A DNA stretch of 6,683 bases from an uncultured bacterium (GTDB taxonomy: Bacteria; Actinomycetota; Actinomycetes; S36-B12): the NCBI GenBank assembly GCA_903908025.1, contig CAIVQM010000494.1:1-6683 (forward strand), given 5' to 3'. Below, piece after piece: positions 1 to 5,579 of this stretch (positions are counted from its first letter, which is position 1; the number at the start of each line of letters is the position of its first letter). Position numbers and translations under genes: made by a program. The notes below the pieces were generated by a model, which had not been told where the DNA came from, did no database searches, and was given only the letters and a program-made list of their open reading frames with translations.

Positions 1-678
1 GCCGGCCTCGACCTCGAACGGCACGACGGCACTGGGGAAGCCTTCAGGCCCCGCCTCAGCAACATCGGGCTTCACCGAGACGGACAGGGCGTCGTAGCCG
101 CCGTGGTAGCCACCCTCGATCTTGACGATGCCGCGACGGTGCGTGAATGCACGGGCGGTGCGGACCGCGTACATCGTCGACTCGGTGCCGGAGTTCGTGA
201 AGCGGAGCCGCTCAAGGCCGAAGCGCTCCTGGAAACGCTCCGCAACCACCGTGGCCGTCGGGGACGGCGTGACAAACAGGGTGCCCGTCGACTGCAGGGC
301 ATCCGTCACCTTCTCGACGACAACGGGGTTCAGGTGGCCGACGAGCATCGCCCCGAAGCCCATCGAGAGGTCGAGCAGCTGGCGGCCGTCGACATCGGTG
401 AGCCAGGCCCCGCGGGCCGAGGCGATCGAAATCGGGTACGGATCCCAGTGCTGGAAGGACGACGTCACACCCAGCGGCAGCGACTTGCTGGCGCGCACGT
501 TGTGGACGGCCGAGGCGGGCGTGCGCTCGACGAACGTCTCCCACTCGACGGCGAGCAGGGCTGCAACCCGGTCCTTGTCCACCGGGGTGGACGACGCTGG
601 CACGCTGCGCCACGTAGCCGGATCATTGGGTGGCCATGTCGCTGATTCCTGCGTGGCGTCGGGCGCATCGAGGGTCAT
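1..678 (-). CDS. Class-III PLP-dependent aminotransferase, GSA-aminomutase-like (N-terminal 226 residues; gene runs off the left edge)
   Basis: The visible 226 residues read as the N-terminal half of a fold-type I, class-III PLP enzyme. Residues 75-110 carry the FQHWDPYPI stretch, the DVDG turn (95-98) and LDLSMGFGAMLVGH, which form the usual entry to the large domain. NSGTE (162-166) supplies the Ser-Gly-Thr that binds the PLP phosphate. The aromatic that stacks on the cofactor lies in GGYHGGYDAL (189-198). These features match the glutamate-1-semialdehyde 2,1-aminomutase-like branch often annotated simply as 'aspartate aminotransferase family'; the YHGGYDAL form and the long N-terminal extension argue against a true haem-pathway HemL. 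The Schiff-base lysine and C-terminal domain lie outside the window, so the substrate cannot be inferred. ATG at 678 is the chosen start: it is in frame, has AGGAG 9 nt upstream, and no better in-frame start is seen. It is divergent from the FUSC gene. Family call is firm, substrate unknown. Confidence 0.9.
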   Translation of the reverse strand, partial: MTLDAPDATQESATWPPNDPATWRSVPASSTPVDKDRVAALLAVEWETFVERTPASAVHNVRASKSLPLGVTSSFQHWDPYPISIASARGAWLTDVDGRQLLDLSMGFGAMLVGHLNPVVVEKVTDALQSTGTLFVTPSPTATVVAERFQERFGLERLRFTNSGTESTMYAVRTARAFTHRRGIVKIEGGYHGGYDALSVSVKPDVAEAGPEGFPSAVVPFEVEAG

Positions 679-687
679 GGCGCAGAG

Positions 688-692
688 CTCCT
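688..692 (-). promoter_or_regulatory. Ribosome binding site of the aminotransferase gene
   Basis: AGGAG on the minus strand lies 9 nt before the ATG at 678. It supports that start over downstream candidates. Confidence 0.65.
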
Positions 693-706
693 GTGGTGAG
701 TCGGTT

Positions 707-727
707 GGGGCGTACCCCTTGATCGTA
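707..727 (-). promoter_or_regulatory. Possible -10 box and leader inverted repeat of the aminotransferase gene
   Basis: On the minus strand TACGAT (722-727) fits the TAnnnT pattern of actinobacterial -10 boxes, and a short inverted repeat GGGG-TACG-CCCC (707-718) lies just downstream, where transcription would begin. No convincing -35 is visible 16-18 bp upstream of the hexamer. The repeat has only 4-bp arms, so it could be an operator half, a small leader hairpin or chance. Confidence 0.25.
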
Positions 728-769
728 GGAGGGAAGGGCATCCATGCGCGAGTGAACCCAGACCCTGAC

Positions 770-773
770 AGGA
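770..773 (+). promoter_or_regulatory. Short Shine-Dalgarno-like site favouring the GTG start of the FUSC gene
   Basis: AGGA lies 8 nt before GTG 782, a normal spacing. The overlapping hexamer CAGGAT (769-774) could instead be a weak -10 box 7 nt before a leaderless GTG. Either reading points to 782 as the start. A much stronger AGGAGGG at 727-733 faces an ATG (744) in another frame that stops after three codons, so it does not set the start directly. Confidence 0.35.
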
Positions 774-781
774 TTCGCCCC

Positions 782-1825
782 GTGTCATTCGCGCTGAGGT
801 CCACCCTGATCGGTACGACGCACGTCCGACGCGATCAGCTCAAGTGGCGTCGCCCCCTCATATCGGCCCTCGTTACGGCGGCACTGACCGCCGCCTGTAT
901 CGCCGTAGGTGATCCGAAGCTGGCTTTCCCCATCGCGGTCGGTGCGTGGTTCGCGGGTATCGCCGACACGGGCGAGGTGATCGGTGACCACTGGCGGAGC
1001 ATGTCGTGGACCACGCTCTGGGTCTCGATGGGTGCACTTGTCGGAGGGCTCACGTCAGAGATTGGGAACTTCGAGCTCCTCACGGTCGCTGCGCTTGCGC
1101 TCGTCTGCGGATTCGCCGGAGCCCTCGGGCCCAGAGGTGCTCTCAACGGACTGCTCATGCTGGTCGTGTACGCGGTCTTCGCCGGGGCTCCGACGTCCGA
1201 TCGCGGGGCTGTCCAGATCGGACTCGTTGTCGTCCTCGGCGGTGTCGTCCAGATCGCCGTCGCCGTCGTCCCCACCCTGGTCCGGCACCCACGCGCACTG
1301 CGCCGCACGCGCCCACGGGCCGACGGGATCCTCGGCCGTCTTCGTGCGCACACCGCCAAAGACGACATGTTCCTGCGCCACGGCGCCCGACTCGCGGTCG
1401 CCATGGTCGCCGCCACAGCCGTCGCCAACGCCACCAGTTGGCCCCACGAGTACTGGATCCCGATGACGGTTGCGTGGATGACCCGACCAGACCGCGATGG
1501 CACGGCCACGCGGGTCGTCGAAAGGACCATCGGGACGCTCGCCGGCATCCTCGCCGCAGCCGTCCTCATCGACGGCCTCGACAGGGGTCCGTACGCCCTT
1601 GTCATCATCATCGGCAGTGGCGTCTTCGTCAGCCTCGTCTTCCTCCAGGCGAACTACGCCTTGGCCGTCGTCGGGCTGACGACAACCGTCATCGCCCTGT
1701 TCACCCTGCTCGGGGAACCGGTCTCGGGCACCGCCCCCTACCGGGTCGCGGCCACCCTCGCGGCCGGTGTCATCACGGTGCTGGCCTCGTTCCTGTGGCC
1801 GGTGCGGGCCCGAGACTCGGCTTGA
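782..1825 (+). CDS. FUSC family integral membrane protein (fusaric-acid-resistance-like)
   Basis: A 347-residue, very hydrophobic inner-membrane protein. By eye it has two similar halves of about six helices each: roughly residues 26-62, 76-134 and 146-166, then a basic cytoplasmic linker (168-200, rich in Arg with HPRALRRTRPRA), then 202-218, 222-233, 250-264, 270-311 and 322-339. The second half has the family-like stretch HEYWIPMTVAWMTRPDRDGT (222-241) followed by RxxERTIGTLAGILAAA; the first half has the parallel LAFPIAVGAWFAGIADTGE and GALVGGL. FUSC proteins are linked to export of aromatic acids or to envelope functions, but the substrate here is unknown. It is much shorter than the roughly 650-700-residue FUSC exporters with large soluble domains; compact forms are common in actinobacteria. 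The start is uncertain: GTG 782 is preferred because it opens just before the first basic/hydrophobic stretch; GTG 752 would add 10 residues. An in-frame extension upstream of 678 is discounted because it is antisense to the aminotransferase. Confidence 0.82.
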   Translation: MSFALRSTLIGTTHVRRDQLKWRRPLISALVTAALTAACIAVGDPKLAFPIAVGAWFAGIADTGEVIGDHWRSMSWTTLWVSMGALVGGLTSEIGNFELLTVAALALVCGFAGALGPRGALNGLLMLVVYAVFAGAPTSDRGAVQIGLVVVLGGVVQIAVAVVPTLVRHPRALRRTRPRADGILGRLRAHTAKDDMFLRHGARLAVAMVAATAVANATSWPHEYWIPMTVAWMTRPDRDGTATRVVERTIGTLAGILAAAVLIDGLDRGPYALVIIIGSGVFVSLVFLQANYALAVVGLTTTVIALFTLLGEPVSGTAPYRVAATLAAGVITVLASFLWPVRARDSA

Positions 1826-1853
1826 GCCGGCCGCCTGCATCGGCATCGACTGA

Positions 1854-1859
1854 GATGAT
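1854..1859 (+). promoter_or_regulatory. Possible -10 box for a leaderless SDR transcript
   Basis: GATGAT ends 6 nt before the ATG at 1866, the same geometry as the better-supported tetR promoter (CATGAT, 6 nt, ATG). No convincing -35 is seen, and no strong Shine-Dalgarno precedes this ATG. The gene may equally be read through from the FUSC gene 40 nt upstream. Confidence 0.25.
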
Positions 1860-1865
1860 CGATCC

Positions 1866-2624
1866 ATGACACCGTCAGGAAGATCTGTCCTCGTCACGGG
1901 CGCATCCCGCGGGATCGGGGCAGCCATCGCCCGCGTGTTCGCGGAGCACGGTGATCGCGTCGCCGTCCACTACGGGGGCTCACGGTCAGCGGCCGACGAT
2001 GTACTGGCGTCACTGCCTGGGTCCGGCCACGTGCTGGCACAGGCCGATCTCCGCGACCCGGAGTCAATCCGAACGATGGTCGACGAGGCAGCGACCCACC
2101 TCGGCAGCATCGATGTGCTCATCAACAACGCCGGCGTCTTCCACGCGCACCCCATCGAGTCAGTGAGCTACGACGAATGGCAGAGCGCGTGGGCCGAGAC
2201 GCTCGGCGTCAACCTCATCGGAGCGGCCAACGTCACGTGGTGCGCACTGCAGCACATGCCGCGTCATGGCAACTCGCGCATCGTCAACGTCGGCTCGCGC
2301 GGGGCCTTCCGGGGCGAGCCGAAGAATCCGTCCTACGGAGCGAGCAAGGCCGGCATTGCCGCGTTCGGGCAGTCGATCGCCAAGTCGCTCGGGCCACTGG
2401 GCATTGCGGTGACCACGATCGCGCCGGGCTTCGTCGATACTGACATGGCCGCCGCGTCACTCGCCGGCCCGGGCGGCGATGAGATTCGTGCGCAGAGTCC
2501 CTTCAATCGCGTGCCCACCGCCGAGGAGGTGGCCAAGGCCGTGCTGTTCCTCGCGTCACCTGAGGCCGAGTGGGCGAGTGGATCGGTGCTCGACTTCAAC
2601 GGTGCCAGCTACTTCCGCCTCTGA
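1866..2624 (+). CDS. SDR family oxidoreductase (classical, FabG-like)
   Basis: A 252-residue classical short-chain dehydrogenase/reductase, of normal length. The Rossmann dinucleotide motif TGASRGIG is at 11-18; the Arg at 15 within the glycine motif is typical of NADP(H)-preferring members. Asp61 (ADLRD) contacts adenine, NNAG is at 87-90, and the catalytic tetrad is complete: Asn116 (GVNLIG), Ser144 (VNVGSRGA), Tyr157 and Lys161 (YGASK). PG at 187-188 and a C-terminal VLDFNGASY substrate-loop region complete the fold. Such enzymes reduce or oxidise a carbonyl/alcohol; 3-oxoacyl-ACP reductase is the nearest general label, but lone FabG-like SDRs act on many substrates, so no specific reaction is claimed. 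ATG 1866 fits the expected N-terminus immediately before the first beta strand. It follows the FUSC gene by 40 nt on the same strand and may be cotranscribed. It ends 10 bp from the convergent permease gene with no obvious terminator between. Confidence 0.92.
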   Translation: MTPSGRSVLVTGASRGIGAAIARVFAEHGDRVAVHYGGSRSAADDVLASLPGSGHVLAQADLRDPESIRTMVDEAATHLGSIDVLINNAGVFHAHPIESVSYDEWQSAWAETLGVNLIGAANVTWCALQHMPRHGNSRIVNVGSRGAFRGEPKNPSYGASKAGIAAFGQSIAKSLGPLGIAVTTIAPGFVDTDMAAASLAGPGGDEIRAQSPFNRVPTAEEVAKAVLFLASPEAEWASGSVLDFNGASYFRL

Positions 2625-2634
2625 GTTACTCGGA

Positions 2635-3483
2635 CTACCTGCTTGTCGCACGGGTGTATCGGCGCACCGACAGCGTCGCGAAGATCGCGATGAGGGTGGT
2701 GCAGGACAGCAGCGTGTAGAGCTCGGGGTTGTGTAGCGGCCAGTAGTCCGGCTGGATTCCCGTTGGGTTGCCGAACAGTTCGCGGCAGGACAGCACAAGC
2801 GCGGAGATCGGGTTCCAGGCCGCGAATGTCTGCAACACGCCGGGCAGCGAGTTGATCGGCACGAAGCAGTTCGACAGGAACGTCAGCGGGAACAGCCAGA
2901 CCAGCCCAGCCGTGTTCGCCGTCTCGGGATTCGGCATATACAGGCCGACCCATGCGCCGACCCACGCAACCGTGTAAGCGAAGAGCAGCAGAAGCGCGTA
3001 TGCCCAGATGGCGTTGAGGATTCCGTTGTCGATCCGCCAGCCGACGATGTAGCCGGTGATGCTCAGCACGACGAGGACGAGGATCTGCCGAGCCGCGTCG
3101 GCGAAGGTCCGGCCCAGCAGCACGGCCGGCGGCGACATCGGCAGCGCGCGGAAACGGTCGATGATGCCCTTATGCAGATCCTCGGCAAGGCCGACCGTGC
3201 TTGACGCCGCCGCGAAGGCAACGGTCTGCCCGAAGATGCCGGGCATCAGGTACTGACGGTAGGCATCGGCACCGTCGTCACCGGGAATAGGGATCGCGCC
3301 ACCGAAGACGTACGCGAAGAGCAGCACGAAGATCACCGGCTGAACGAGCGAGAAGAAGAGCAGTTCGGGAACGCGGACGGTCTGGATCAGGTTGCGGCGA
3401 GCCACGACGAGGCCGTCGTTCAGCGTCCAGCCCCACAGCGGGCGCGTGCGCATCTGCGGCTTGCCGATGGACAGGGTCGTCAT
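2635..3483 (-). CDS. ABC-2 type permease, DrrB-like subunit of a drug-type exporter
   Basis: A 282-residue membrane subunit with about six helices, roughly at residues 41-61, 82-100, 131-149, 158-180, 190-209 and 255-273, and a cytoplasmic N-terminus with the basic stretch VVARRNLIQTVRVPE before the first. The hallmark of ABC-2/DrrB permeases is present between helices 2 and 3: EDLHKGIIDRFRALPMSP (101-118), the cytoplasmic coupling region that docks on the ATPase, followed by AVLLGRTFAD. The family exports hydrophobic drugs or lipids together with a DrrA-type ATPase. The start ATG (3483) overlaps the stop of the ATPase gene in an ATGA, and AAGGAG lies 8 nt upstream inside that gene, so the two are translationally coupled and should be made in equal amounts. 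Substrate is not predictable from sequence. It is the last gene of the leftward operon. Confidence 0.93.
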   Translation of the reverse strand: MTTLSIGKPQMRTRPLWGWTLNDGLVVARRNLIQTVRVPELLFFSLVQPVIFVLLFAYVFGGAIPIPGDDGADAYRQYLMPGIFGQTVAFAAASSTVGLAEDLHKGIIDRFRALPMSPPAVLLGRTFADAARQILVLVVLSITGYIVGWRIDNGILNAIWAYALLLLFAYTVAWVGAWVGLYMPNPETANTAGLVWLFPLTFLSNCFVPINSLPGVLQTFAAWNPISALVLSCRELFGNPTGIQPDYWPLHNPELYTLLSCTTLIAIFATLSVRRYTRATSR

Positions 3484-4478
3484 GCCTTCTTCTCCTTGCG
3501 TCCACGGCCGCGGGCCTTCGGAACCGCTGGGGCCTCCTCCTCGGCCACGTGGCCGGTGAGGGAGAGGAACACGTCATCGAGCGTGGGCCTGCGCAGGACG
3601 ATGTCGGACACCTCGATGCCCTCACTGTCGAGCACGCGCACCGCATCGACGAGAACAGTCGAGCCCCCTGACACCGGCATGAGGATGCGGGCCTCGTCGA
3701 CGATGGCCTCGCCCGTTCCGACCGGACGCAGGAGTTCGACCGCTCGGCCGACACGTGTGACATCCGTGACGGCGATCTCGATCCGGTCGCCGCCGATCTG
3801 GTCCTTGAGCACGTCGGCCGTGCCGTGTGCGATGACCCGGCCGTGGTCGATAACCACGATGTCCTGCGCAAGCTGGTCGGCCTCCTCCAGGTACTGCGTG
3901 GTGAGCAGCACCGTGGTGCCCTCGTCAACGAGTGCCTGGATGACACCCCACATTCCGAGCCGCGACCGCGGATCCAGGCCAGTGGTCGGCTCGTCGAGGA
4001 ACAGGATCGACGGCTTGGCGATGAGGCTCGCCGCGAGATCGAGTCGGCGGCGCATGCCACCGGAATAGGTCTTCGCCGGCCGATCGGCCGCCTCGGACAG
4101 GTCGAACCACTCAAGCAGTTCGGCCGTGCGCTCCTTCACGTACCGCGGTGACAGGTGGTAAAGATCGCCGAACATCCGGAGGTTCTCGCGACCCGTGAGG
4201 TACTCGTCGACCGCCGCGTACTGGCCCGTGAGCCCGATGGCATGCCGGACCGCATCGGGCTCCTTGACGACATCGTGCCCAGCGACGTACGCGACCCCGG
4301 CGGTCGGCTGCAGCAACGTCGCGAGGATGCGCACGGTCGTCGTCTTGCCCGCGCCGTTGGGTCCGAGCAGACCGACCACCTGTCCTCGTTCGACGGTGAG
4401 GTCGATGCCGTCGAGGGCCCGGACGTCACCGAAGTGCTTGACCAGCCCCTCGGCGTGGACTGCTGCGTCGTTCGTCAT
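3480..4478 (-). CDS. ABC transporter ATP-binding protein, DrrA-like (daunorubicin-resistance family)
   Basis: A 332-residue nucleotide-binding subunit. Walker A GPNGAGKT is at 39-46, the Q-loop glutamine at 86 (LTGQYAAVDEYLTGRENL), the signature YSGGMRRRLD at 138-147, Walker B ILFLDEP at 158-164 with Glu163 as catalytic base, and the D-loop GLDP at 167-170. At the H-loop position is Gln195 (LLTTQYLEEAD) rather than His, which is usual for DrrA-type ATPases. The C-terminal accessory domain ends with RRPTLDDVFLSLTGH (296-310), the DrrA/DUF4162-type tail, then a short basic tail finishing KEKKA. It powers export by the permease encoded immediately downstream. The ATG at 4478 has AAGG 7 nt upstream, overlapping the stop of the epimerase gene. 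Family assignment is firm; the exported substrate is unknown. Confidence 0.95.
   Translation of the reverse strand: MTNDAAVHAEGLVKHFGDVRALDGIDLTVERGQVVGLLGPNGAGKTTTVRILATLLQPTAGVAYVAGHDVVKEPDAVRHAIGLTGQYAAVDEYLTGRENLRMFGDLYHLSPRYVKERTAELLEWFDLSEAADRPAKTYSGGMRRRLDLAASLIAKPSILFLDEPTTGLDPRSRLGMWGVIQALVDEGTTVLLTTQYLEEADQLAQDIVVIDHGRVIAHGTADVLKDQIGGDRIEIAVTDVTRVGRAVELLRPVGTGEAIVDEARILMPVSGGSTVLVDAVRVLDSEGIEVSDIVLRRPTLDDVFLSLTGHVAEEEAPAVPKARGRGRKEKKA
3492..3497 (-). promoter_or_regulatory. Ribosome binding site of the permease gene, inside the ATPase gene
   Basis: AAGGAG on the minus strand sits 8 nt before the permease ATG (3483). It is also the Lys-Glu codon pair of the ATPase C-terminal KEKKA, so the ATPase tail and the permease translation signal share the same bases. 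Confidence 0.7.
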
Positions 4479-4485
4479 GGCGGTA

Positions 4486-4489
4486 CCTT
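4486..4489 (-). promoter_or_regulatory. Ribosome binding site of the ATPase gene, overlapping the epimerase stop
   Basis: AAGG on the minus strand lies 7 nt before ATG 4478 and shares bases with the TAA stop (4490-4488) of the upstream gene. This supports the 4478 start and coupled translation along the operon. Confidence 0.5.
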
Positions 4490-5453
4490 ATGCGGCCTTT
4501 GCCCCACCGGTGCGGTAGTGCCCCACCATCCCGGCGAGCAGGTCATCCCACGGGGTCGGCTCGATGCCGAAGGCCATCCGGGCCGCCGAGTCGTCGAGCA
4601 CGTAGGAACGCTGGCGCTGGTAGTCGGTCTCCTTCAACTCCCTGAGCATGGGTTGGAACAGGCCCATGACGCTGAGCAGGATCGACGGGACACGTGACAC
4701 CTTCACCAGCGGCACACCCGCGGCCGCGCACAGGTCAGCGACCGCCTCGCGCTGGGAGCGCGGGGGGTTGCTCGGCACATGCCAGGCACGACCCCAGCCG
4801 CGCTCGTCGCTCGCGACGGTGATCAGCGTGCGAGCGACGTCCACCGGCGCGGTCCAGGTATGCGGCTGATCGATATCGCCCAGTAGCTGGACTCCCTTGC
4901 CCGTCAGAATGCGCGGCATCACACGATCACCGAGCATGCTCTGTGGCCCCGGGCAGATGTAGTCCGATCCACGAACCTCGGTGGCGCGGATGCGCCCGGC
5001 ATCGTTCGCAGTCCTGGCGTCCTGCCACATGCGCACGCGCACCTGCGCCTTGGTGCCGGCAGCTGCGAGCGGGAGATCCTCGGTCATTGGCACATCAACC
5101 GGGCCATAGCCGTACAGGTTCGACACGGTCGCGAGAACAGCGCCGGTGCGCTCGGCATAGGCGATGAAGGCGGCAGCCATCGGCGGCCAGTCCTCGACCC
5201 AGCGCGTGTAGCTGGGGTTGACGCAGTTGTAGATCACGACGGCGTTCGGCTCGGCGGTGACGAGGGCATCGACGCTTGACGCATCGGCAGCGACGCGGCG
5301 GATCAGCGGGTGCTCGAGGCCGCTGCCGCTGCGCGTCACGACGACGACCGGACGGCCAGCCTCTGCCAGCAGCAGGGCGACGGCCGTACCGACCTCACCG
5401 GCACCGACAACGAGGTGGGTGCCTTCCAGCGGGGGGACGGACAGGGCAGACAT
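4488..5453 (-). CDS. NAD(P)-binding epimerase/dehydratase-like protein (extended/atypical SDR), first gene of the exporter operon
   Basis: A 321-residue Rossmann protein. The glycine motif VVGAGEVGTAVA (15-26, GxGxxG at 17-22) follows the first strand and VVVVTRSGSG closes the second. SNLYGYGP (111-118) matches the Ser/Thr strand of extended SDRs (the SSxxVYG region). RGSDYICPG (161-169) and LGDIDQPHTWTAPVDVARTLI (191-211) match the substrate-side motifs of the NAD-dependent epimerase/dehydratase family, and a C-terminal region with PWDDLLAGMVGHYR (301-314) ends the fold. No YxxxK pair is visible where expected after Ser111: residues 125-145 contain no tyrosine, only Lys135, Arg139 and Arg141. 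The catalytic chemistry, or even whether it is an enzyme, is therefore uncertain. ATG 5453 has AAGGAG just upstream. It leads an operon with the DrrA/DrrB-like genes (9-nt gap) and is divergent from tetR. It could modify the exported compound before or instead of export; that is inference. Confidence 0.88.
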   Translation of the reverse strand: MSALSVPPLEGTHLVVGAGEVGTAVALLLAEAGRPVVVVTRSGSGLEHPLIRRVAADASSVDALVTAEPNAVVIYNCVNPSYTRWVEDWPPMAAAFIAYAERTGAVLATVSNLYGYGPVDVPMTEDLPLAAAGTKAQVRVRMWQDARTANDAGRIRATEVRGSDYICPGPQSMLGDRVMPRILTGKGVQLLGDIDQPHTWTAPVDVARTLITVASDERGWGRAWHVPSNPPRSQREAVADLCAAAGVPLVKVSRVPSILLSVMGLFQPMLRELKETDYQRQRSYVLDDSAARMAFGIEPTPWDDLLAGMVGHYRTGGAKAA

Positions 5454-5457
5454 GGGA

Positions 5458-5463
5458 CTCCTT
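5458..5463 (-). promoter_or_regulatory. Ribosome binding site of the epimerase-like gene
   Basis: AAGGAG on the minus strand, 4 nt before ATG 5453. It is a strong but closely spaced Shine-Dalgarno that fixes this start. Confidence 0.65.
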
Positions 5464-5466
5464 GTG

Positions 5467-5477
5467 GACTAGTGCTC
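5467..5477. promoter_or_regulatory. Degenerate outer operator copy, left
   Basis: GACTA-G-TGCTC keeps one perfect half of the GAGCA-N-TGCTC core and 3 of 5 bases of the other. Its centre (5472) is 19 bp from the perfect palindrome at 5491, mirrored by the copy on the right side. It would lie in the leader of the exporter operon. Alone it would be dismissed; the mirrored spacing is the argument for it. Confidence 0.35.
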
Positions 5478-5483
5478 CGTTGT

Positions 5484-5498
5484 GTGAGCAGTGCTCAC
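5484..5498. promoter_or_regulatory. Operator palindrome O1 (likely TetR site)
   Basis: GTGAGCA-G-TGCTCAC has perfect 7-bp arms around a single central base at 5491. It overlaps the -10 (5497-5502) and the expected start point (about 5490) of the leftward exporter promoter, so a bound protein should block it. The core GAGCA-N-TGCTC recurs in O2. Assignment to the adjacent TetR protein is inferred from position, symmetry and repetition. Confidence 0.7.
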
Positions 5499-5526
5499 GT
5501 TAATCCCGGTGGGGGGTCGCTGTCAA
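5497..5526 (-). promoter_or_regulatory. Promoter of the epimerase-ABC exporter operon
   Basis: On the minus strand a perfect -35 TTGACA (5526-5521) is followed after 18 bp by TAACGT (5502-5497), which fits the TAnnnT -10 pattern of high-GC Gram-positives. Transcription would begin near 5490, giving a leader of about 37 nt that contains the AAGGAG ribosome binding site. Both hexamers touch an operator palindrome. Confidence 0.6.
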
Positions 5527-5538
5527 GAGCACTGCTCT
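5526..5538. promoter_or_regulatory. Operator palindrome O2 (likely TetR site)
   Basis: AGAGCA-C-TGCTCT has perfect 6-bp arms around base 5532. It shares the 11-bp core GAGCA-N-TGCTC with O1, with centres 41 bp apart, close to four helical turns. It lies between the two divergent -35 boxes (5521-5526 and 5545-5550), so one bound dimer could affect both promoters. Confidence 0.7.
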
Positions 5539-5544
5539 CGTTTG

Positions 5545-5573
5545 TTGCCACTGCTCTCCTCCTGCGGCATGAT
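5545..5573 (+). promoter_or_regulatory. Leaderless promoter of tetR
   Basis: TTGCCA (5545-5550), a 17-bp spacer, then CATGAT (5568-5573). The -10 ends 6 nt before the ATG at 5580, so transcription should start at or next to the A of the start codon. No Shine-Dalgarno precedes the ATG, which agrees with a leaderless mRNA, a common arrangement in actinobacteria. Confidence 0.6.
5546..5556. promoter_or_regulatory. Degenerate outer operator copy, right
   Basis: The 10-bp sequence CACTGCTCTC occurs at 5530-5539 (half of O2) and again exactly 19 bp on, at 5549-5558. The second copy retains only the TGCTC half and 2 of 5 bases of the opposite arm. It overlaps the tetR -35 box, which would suit autorepression. 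Confidence 0.35.
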
Positions 5574-5579
5574 GTGGCC

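Noticed and set aside
122..781. Open frame upstream of the FUSC protein, in the same frame, giving a possible ~220-residue extension
   Set aside because: The extension is antisense to the aminotransferase, which has clear family motifs, and its translation is Arg/Ser-rich without recognisable domains. It is a high-GC shadow frame.
1844..1864. ATCGA...TCGAT inverted repeat just before the SDR gene
   Set aside because: The arms are only 5 bp, with a 9-bp loop, in GC-rich DNA where such words are common. There is no second copy, so an operator is not supported.
835..1927. Long minus-strand frames (258 and 290 codons) opposite the FUSC gene
   Set aside because: Both are antisense to a multi-helix membrane protein with clear family features. 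Their compositions (Thr/Ala/Arg-rich and Asp/Gly/Arg-rich) are typical of GC-rich shadows.
2620..2670. Possible bidirectional terminator between the convergent SDR and permease genes
   Set aside because: The gap is 10 bp, and only weak 3-4-bp inverted repeats without a T-run are visible.
3278..4114. Long minus-strand frame (278 codons) across the ATPase/permease junction
   Set aside because: It overlaps both ABC genes in a different frame, and the translation is Arg/Ser/Pro-rich with no family motif.
4060..4478. Gln instead of His at the H-loop of the ABC ATPase as a possible inactivating change
   Set aside because: The TTQYLEEAD form is the usual state in DrrA-type ATPases and all other ATPase motifs are intact. 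It is a family trait, not a defect.
5310..5579. In-frame upstream extension of the TetR protein
   Set aside because: It would run antisense through the epimerase N-terminus and across the promoters and operators. The conserved TetR domain begins right after ATG 5580, which has a correctly spaced -10.
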